Source of the DNA: Komagataeibacter sp. FXV3
Lineage (GTDB): Bacteria > Pseudomonadota > Alphaproteobacteria > Acetobacterales > Acetobacteraceae
Length of the DNA stretch: 40,450 nucleotides
Assembly (NCBI RefSeq): GCF_015155755.1
Contig: NZ_VWPI01000143.1
Span: 1 to 40,450, forward strand
Direction: 5' to 3'
This document shows positions 37,122 to 40,450 of the stretch, one piece after another. The notes beneath the pieces are model-generated. The model saw only the letters and a program-made list of their open reading frames with translations, ran no database searches and was not told where the DNA came from. Each line of letters starts with the position of its first letter. Position 1 is the first letter of the stretch. A program made the position numbers and the translations under genes.

Positions 37122-37655
37122 TCAGTGCTGTCCGCTATCGGTGCGCAACTGGCGCGCGCGGGTCAGGATACGCGCGGTGATGTCGGATACGGTATTGGCC
37201 GCGACCGGGGTATCGACCCACTGGTTGTCCTGGAACACCTGACGGAACACCGATACGCGCACCGCGTCCGAACGCAGGCTGCGTGACAGGATGAAACAGG
37301 TGATCTTGAAGCGTTCATCCTTGGTCGCGGGCGGCGTGTACCAGTCCGTCAGGATCACGCCCGCCACCGCATCGGCGGATGCGAACGGCATGAAGGACAG
37401 CGTATCCAGCGCACCACGCCACAGGAAGGCGTTGACCCCGTTGCTTTCCAGCGGGGTTGAACCGCCATTGGCGCCCCGATCTTCCTTCAGCAGGCGATTC
37501 TGGGGTATGGCCAGCCCGCTTTTGTCGTGCTGTGGCGCGCTGCCGCAGCCAGCCAGAAGGCTTACGGCCAGCAGGGCTGGTACAGCCGCGCGCGGCAGCA
37601 GGTGGCGGCCCGTAGGGGCGGCAGGAGGGGCAAAACTGGGCGGACGAAGGGTCAT
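37122..37655 (-). CDS. DUF3576 lipoprotein
   Basis: This is a conserved alphaproteobacterial lipoprotein of unknown function. It has a signal peptide with lipobox VSLLAGC and then the DUF3576-type body: NGVNAFLWRGALDTLSFMPF, ADAVAGVILTDWYTPPATKDE and VFRQVFQDNQWVDTPVA. The ATG at 37655 gives 177 residues and places the start right before the signal peptide. The frame is open upstream to 37892, but that part is not plausible. The gene precedes leuS, a common order in this class, which hints at a shared outer-membrane assembly theme with lptE. Confidence 0.85.
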   Translation of the reverse strand: MTLRPPSFAPPAAPTGRHLLPRAAVPALLAVSLLAGCGSAPQHDKSGLAIPQNRLLKEDRGANGGSTPLESNGVNAFLWRGALDTLSFMPFASADAVAGVILTDWYTPPATKDERFKITCFILSRSLRSDAVRVSVFRQVFQDNQWVDTPVAANTVSDITARILTRARQLRTDSGQH

Positions 37656-37880
37656 GATGCCTCTATGGACGCCGGGGATGGCCCCCGCATGTGGTAATCC
37701 AGCCATGCGCCTGAACTGCCGGCCATGCCGGGCAGGGTGCGTTCTGGCCTGTCGCGTTGTCCGTTCTTCATATCCTGCCCCGCCTGTCCCGCCAAGTCGC
37801 ACGGCCACTTTACCCGCCGTCGCGTGACAATCCGGGCCTACAGGCGCAAAAATGGGGGCACCTTTCAACAGCAACGGGAC

Positions 37881-39923
37881 ATGATGAGACACTCAGCCAT
37901 ATGCTACGTCACCGCCCTGTGCATGGGTGCCGCCTTCCTGCCGCTGTCGGTCATGCCATCCCATGCGGCCGGGGTAGCAGGCGGCGGCACGGGGGCGGCC
38001 CACGCGGCGGACATGGCCGCGCGCATGCAGCCTGCCGAACAGCAGGCGGTCCTGCAGGCCCGTCCCGCCCCGGCGCCGGGCACGGGCACAAGTACGGGGG
38101 CTGCGGGCCTGCTGGCATGGCCGGGCGTGCCCCGGCTTGGCCTGCCGGTGCTGCGCATGCCTGATTTCGCGCGCGCCCCTGCCGATGGCAATGCCCGCCC
38201 GCTGCTGCCATGGCTGGCCTTGGCCGCGACATGGGACCCCGACCTGGCCCGCCGTGCGGGCAGCGCGCGGGCACGGGCCGAATGGCAGCAGGCGCGTGCG
38301 GTGCTGCGTGTGGGTGGTGTTGATCTGCTGCCATCGGGACGCCTGCAGGCAGGCGAGGACCAGGTCCTTGCCGGAAGCATGGCGGGCATGATCGGCGCGG
38401 GGCTACTGGCGGGGCACGTGCTGCCGGTCTTTGGTTCGGTGGTGCGGGAAGAACACGCCCGTGCCGATGGCACCGTGCCCGACCGCATGACGCCGGTGCC
38501 TGCGGCCCGGCTGGCGTCACAGGGACTGCTGGGTATCGCGATGGCGCTGGAAACGGCCCATGGGGGTGCCATACTGTGTGGTGGCCTGGCGCCATGCCAG
38601 ACCGTAACCGGGCTTGGGGCCATGGTGCATGACGCCTGGCATTTTCCCGGCATGGTCATGGCGCTGCCCGGTGGTGCGGGCACGATCAGGGATACGGATA
38701 TCGCCCCCACGCTGGCCGCCGTGGCGGCAGGGGTGGACATGGAACAGGTGGCGCCGGGTGAGGACGGCCATGATGTCCTTGGCGTGGCCCTGCGGCAGGC
38801 CGTGCGCGACGGAAGCCTGAAACCGGCGCAGGTGCAGGCGATGGTCACGCATATCCTCGCCTCGTTCTACATGTCGGGCAGTCTTGACCATCCGCCCTCT
38901 TTCGCCAGCGTGCATGATGGTGCGCAGTCCGCATCCGCCGATACGCTGGTGGCGGATGTGGAGGCGCAGGGTGCGGTCCTGCTGCAGAATGAAAACAGGG
39001 TCATACCGTTTGATCCTGCCTGGGGGCCTGTCCTGATGCTGGTCCGTCCCGCATTGCGTCCGGCGGCTGAAAAACTGGCGGACGCAATGCGCCATGCGGG
39101 GCTGAATGTGACGCTGTCCGTCACGACGGAGGGCGCGGGCGCCCCAGGCACCCTGCCGCCCGCCACGGCACAGGCCGCCCGTACGCTGGTGCTGAGTAAC
39201 AGCAATGACGACAACCAGATGATTTCCACGCTGGCGGAAATGGGCGGTCATGTTGCCGTTGTGCTGGTGGCCGATGATCCCGACCGGCAGATGCCATGGC
39301 TGGATACGGTGGACAGCGTGGTGCAGGCATGGGCATGGCGTGATGAATATGCCCAGCCTCTGGCGGCCCTTCTGTCGGGACAGCAGGATTTTTCCGGCCA
39401 TCTGCCGGTCACGCTGACGGGGGGCTTCTATCCACCGGGCATGGCGGATGCGGACTACCGGGCATTCGCGCGCGCCCATGTGGTTCCGCTGTTTCCGTTT
39501 GGTTATGGCCTGTCAACGCATGGGCATGTGACGGTCAGTGACCTGCGTGTCGTGCGTGACGGGAACCATGTGACCGCGAATTTCTCTGTCACCAATCCCG
39601 ATGATACGCCGGTGCGTGCGGTGCCGCAGCTTTATGTGGAAATGCCCGATGACCTGCCGGGTGCGGCGCGCCGCCTTGCCGGCTGGCGCAGCGTCATGGT
39701 GGCGCCGGGCCATACGGTACGGCTGAGCGTGCCGTTCAGCCTGCGGCTGGTGGGACAGTGGAACCCGGCGGGTGGCAACTGGAATGTGGCGGCGGGGGAT
39801 TATACCCTGTCGCTCGGGCTGTCATCCGTCATGATGGTGCGGCATGCGACGCTGCACCTGCCTGCGCTGCATGTGCCCGGCACGCTGGACGGCACGCCCG
39901 CGTCGGCTGTAACGGCTGAATAG
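37881..39923 (+). CDS. GH3-like protein lacking the catalytic nucleophile
   Basis: It has the architecture of secreted beta-glucosidases of glycoside hydrolase family 3: a signal peptide (CMGAAFLPLSVMPSHAAG), a TIM-barrel-like part (about residues 75-310) and a second domain starting QGAVLLQNENRVIPFD. The PLFPFGYGLST motif and a C-terminal fibronectin-III-like domain (TANFSVTNPDDTPVRAVPQ) follow. In active GH3 enzymes a VVSDW motif supplies the nucleophile aspartate. Here the matching position (after HFPGMVM, residues 261-263) reads ALP. The usual KHF and DPRWGR motifs are also not recognisable. It is 680 residues from 37881; the ATG at 37884 fits the ribosome-binding site slightly better. 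It may bind sugars without cutting them. Confidence 0.78.
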   Translation: MMRHSAICYVTALCMGAAFLPLSVMPSHAAGVAGGGTGAAHAADMAARMQPAEQQAVLQARPAPAPGTGTSTGAAGLLAWPGVPRLGLPVLRMPDFARAPADGNARPLLPWLALAATWDPDLARRAGSARARAEWQQARAVLRVGGVDLLPSGRLQAGEDQVLAGSMAGMIGAGLLAGHVLPVFGSVVREEHARADGTVPDRMTPVPAARLASQGLLGIAMALETAHGGAILCGGLAPCQTVTGLGAMVHDAWHFPGMVMALPGGAGTIRDTDIAPTLAAVAAGVDMEQVAPGEDGHDVLGVALRQAVRDGSLKPAQVQAMVTHILASFYMSGSLDHPPSFASVHDGAQSASADTLVADVEAQGAVLLQNENRVIPFDPAWGPVLMLVRPALRPAAEKLADAMRHAGLNVTLSVTTEGAGAPGTLPPATAQAARTLVLSNSNDDNQMISTLAEMGGHVAVVLVADDPDRQMPWLDTVDSVVQAWAWRDEYAQPLAALLSGQQDFSGHLPVTLTGGFYPPGMADADYRAFARAHVVPLFPFGYGLSTHGHVTVSDLRVVRDGNHVTANFSVTNPDDTPVRAVPQLYVEMPDDLPGAARRLAGWRSVMVAPGHTVRLSVPFSLRLVGQWNPAGGNWNVAAGDYTLSLGLSSVMMVRHATLHLPALHVPGTLDGTPASAVTAE

Positions 39924-39957
39924 GGAACAGGCCGCGATCAGTCCTGTCGGGATGGAA

Positions 39958-40055
39958 AGCCTGTTTGAAAATCAGAGAAGTTTTTTGGTGAAGCTTTTTT
40001 CAGAAGGCTTCAAAGAACGCCACCTGTTTGAAAAAAGGAGGCACCCGAAAACTTT
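39958..40055. repeat. Dispersed two-hairpin repeat, copy 8
   Basis: The left end AGCCTGTTTGAAAA resembles the terminal repeat of the family. It is followed by AAGTTTTTTGGTGAAGC, hairpin 2 (GAAGCTTTTTTCAGAAGGCTTC, given here as its arms GAAGCTTTT and AAGGCTTC), a degraded hairpin 1 and AAAACTTTT. The right terminal repeat is missing. It lies between the convergent GH3-like and SPOR genes. Confidence 0.82.
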
Positions 40056-40073
40056 TCCCATCTTTTATCAATC

Positions 40074-40450
40074 TTACTGCCCCGGCCGGATCACGGTGCA
40101 GGGCAGGCCCTGGTTTTTCAGCGTGGCGCAGGCCTGCGTGGCCGTCGCCTGTGACAGTCCGGCAAGGCGCGCGCGATAGATCATGCCGCCTGCGGGCCTG
40201 TTGACGGGGATGACCATGCTGCGCGCGCCCTGCAGGGCGGCAAAATCCCCCTGTCGGGCCATGGTGGTGGCGAAGCGGGCCTGCCCTTCCGCGGTGAAGG
40301 CCCCGACCTGCACCATCCATGCGCCGTAACCGGCCCCGGCGCTGGCCGCCGGTGCGGCTGCCGTGCGGGCATCGGTATGACATGTGGGACTGGTGGGATC
40401 ATACGCCAGGTTCGCGTCCTGCACGCAGGCGGTGCGCTGCTGTACGGGGG
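40074..40450 (-). CDS. SPOR-domain protein, C-terminal part (start outside window)
   Basis: The frame is open to the right window edge. The visible 124 residues hold an Ala-rich linker and a C-terminal SPOR domain (about the last 75 residues): GAWMVQVGAFTAEGQARFAT, MIYRARLAGLSQATATQACATL and a final KNQGLPCTVIRP. SPOR domains bind denuded septal peptidoglycan. In this class they often end D-alanyl-D-alanine carboxypeptidases or RlpA-like proteins, but the catalytic part is outside the window, so I do not name it. Confidence 0.8.
   Translation of the reverse strand, partial: PVQQRTACVQDANLAYDPTSPTCHTDARTAAAPAASAGAGYGAWMVQVGAFTAEGQARFATTMARQGDFAALQGARSMVIPVNRPAGGMIYRARLAGLSQATATQACATLKNQGLPCTVIRPGQ

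Overview
The window looks like the chromosome of an acetic acid bacterium (Alphaproteobacteria, Acetobacteraceae), most likely Komagataeibacter or a close relative. The evidence is the GC-rich coding sequence, a GcrA-type cell-cycle regulator, an F1 ATP synthase operon (atpHAGDC) separate from the F0 genes, the order DUF3576-leuS-lptE-holA, a GntP gluconate transporter and a group I intron in tRNA-Arg(CCU). The genus is an inference.

Layout. 1-3.2 kb: end of a bactofilin gene, gcrA, ribonuclease D (rnd) and queF. 3.6-8.6 kb: atpHAGDC on the minus strand. 8.9-10.4 kb: a drug-efflux-type MFS transporter. 10.4-11.7 kb: tRNA-Gly(UCC), tRNA-Trp(CCA), secE and nusG. 11.8-15.7 kb: pqiABC, an MCE-type envelope lipid transport operon. 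15.7-16.6 kb: tRNA-Thr(CGU) followed by an AT-rich orphan gene. 16.6-18 kb: the GntP transporter. 18.1-19.1 kb: an IS5-family insertion sequence. 19.2-20.4 kb: a secreted histidine acid phosphatase. 20.6-22.8 kb: a membrane protein of unknown function and a bifunctional manC. 23-25.9 kb: phosphate-binding protein pstS and an OprO/P-type porin, each behind tandem Pho boxes. 26-28.2 kb: a CBS-PAS-GGDEF-EAL c-di-GMP protein. 28.3-31 kb: an ATP-grasp enzyme and a flavoprotein that form a probable two-gene operon. 31-32.1 kb: a long AT-rich non-coding stretch with a MITE-like element. 32.1-32.4 kb: tRNA-Arg(CCU) split by a 225-nt group I intron. 32.5-37.7 kb: holA, lptE, leuS and a DUF3576 lipoprotein. 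37.9-39.9 kb: a GH3-like protein that lacks the catalytic nucleophile. Right edge: the C-terminal SPOR domain of a cell-wall protein.

Functional themes. Much of the window is housekeeping (ATP synthesis, protein export, transcription elongation, leucyl-tRNA synthesis, replication clamp loading, LPS and phospholipid transport). On top of this sits a phosphate-starvation module, polysaccharide precursor supply (GDP-mannose) with c-di-GMP signalling, and a small possible biosynthetic pair.

The most notable structures lie outside the protein-coding genes. They are the intron-split tRNA and a dispersed repeat family, present in eight whole or partial copies. Its best copy has 15-bp terminal inverted repeats, a TAA target duplication and an internal two-hairpin core. 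Copies occupy five of the six convergent gene junctions in the window, so they probably act as bidirectional terminators.
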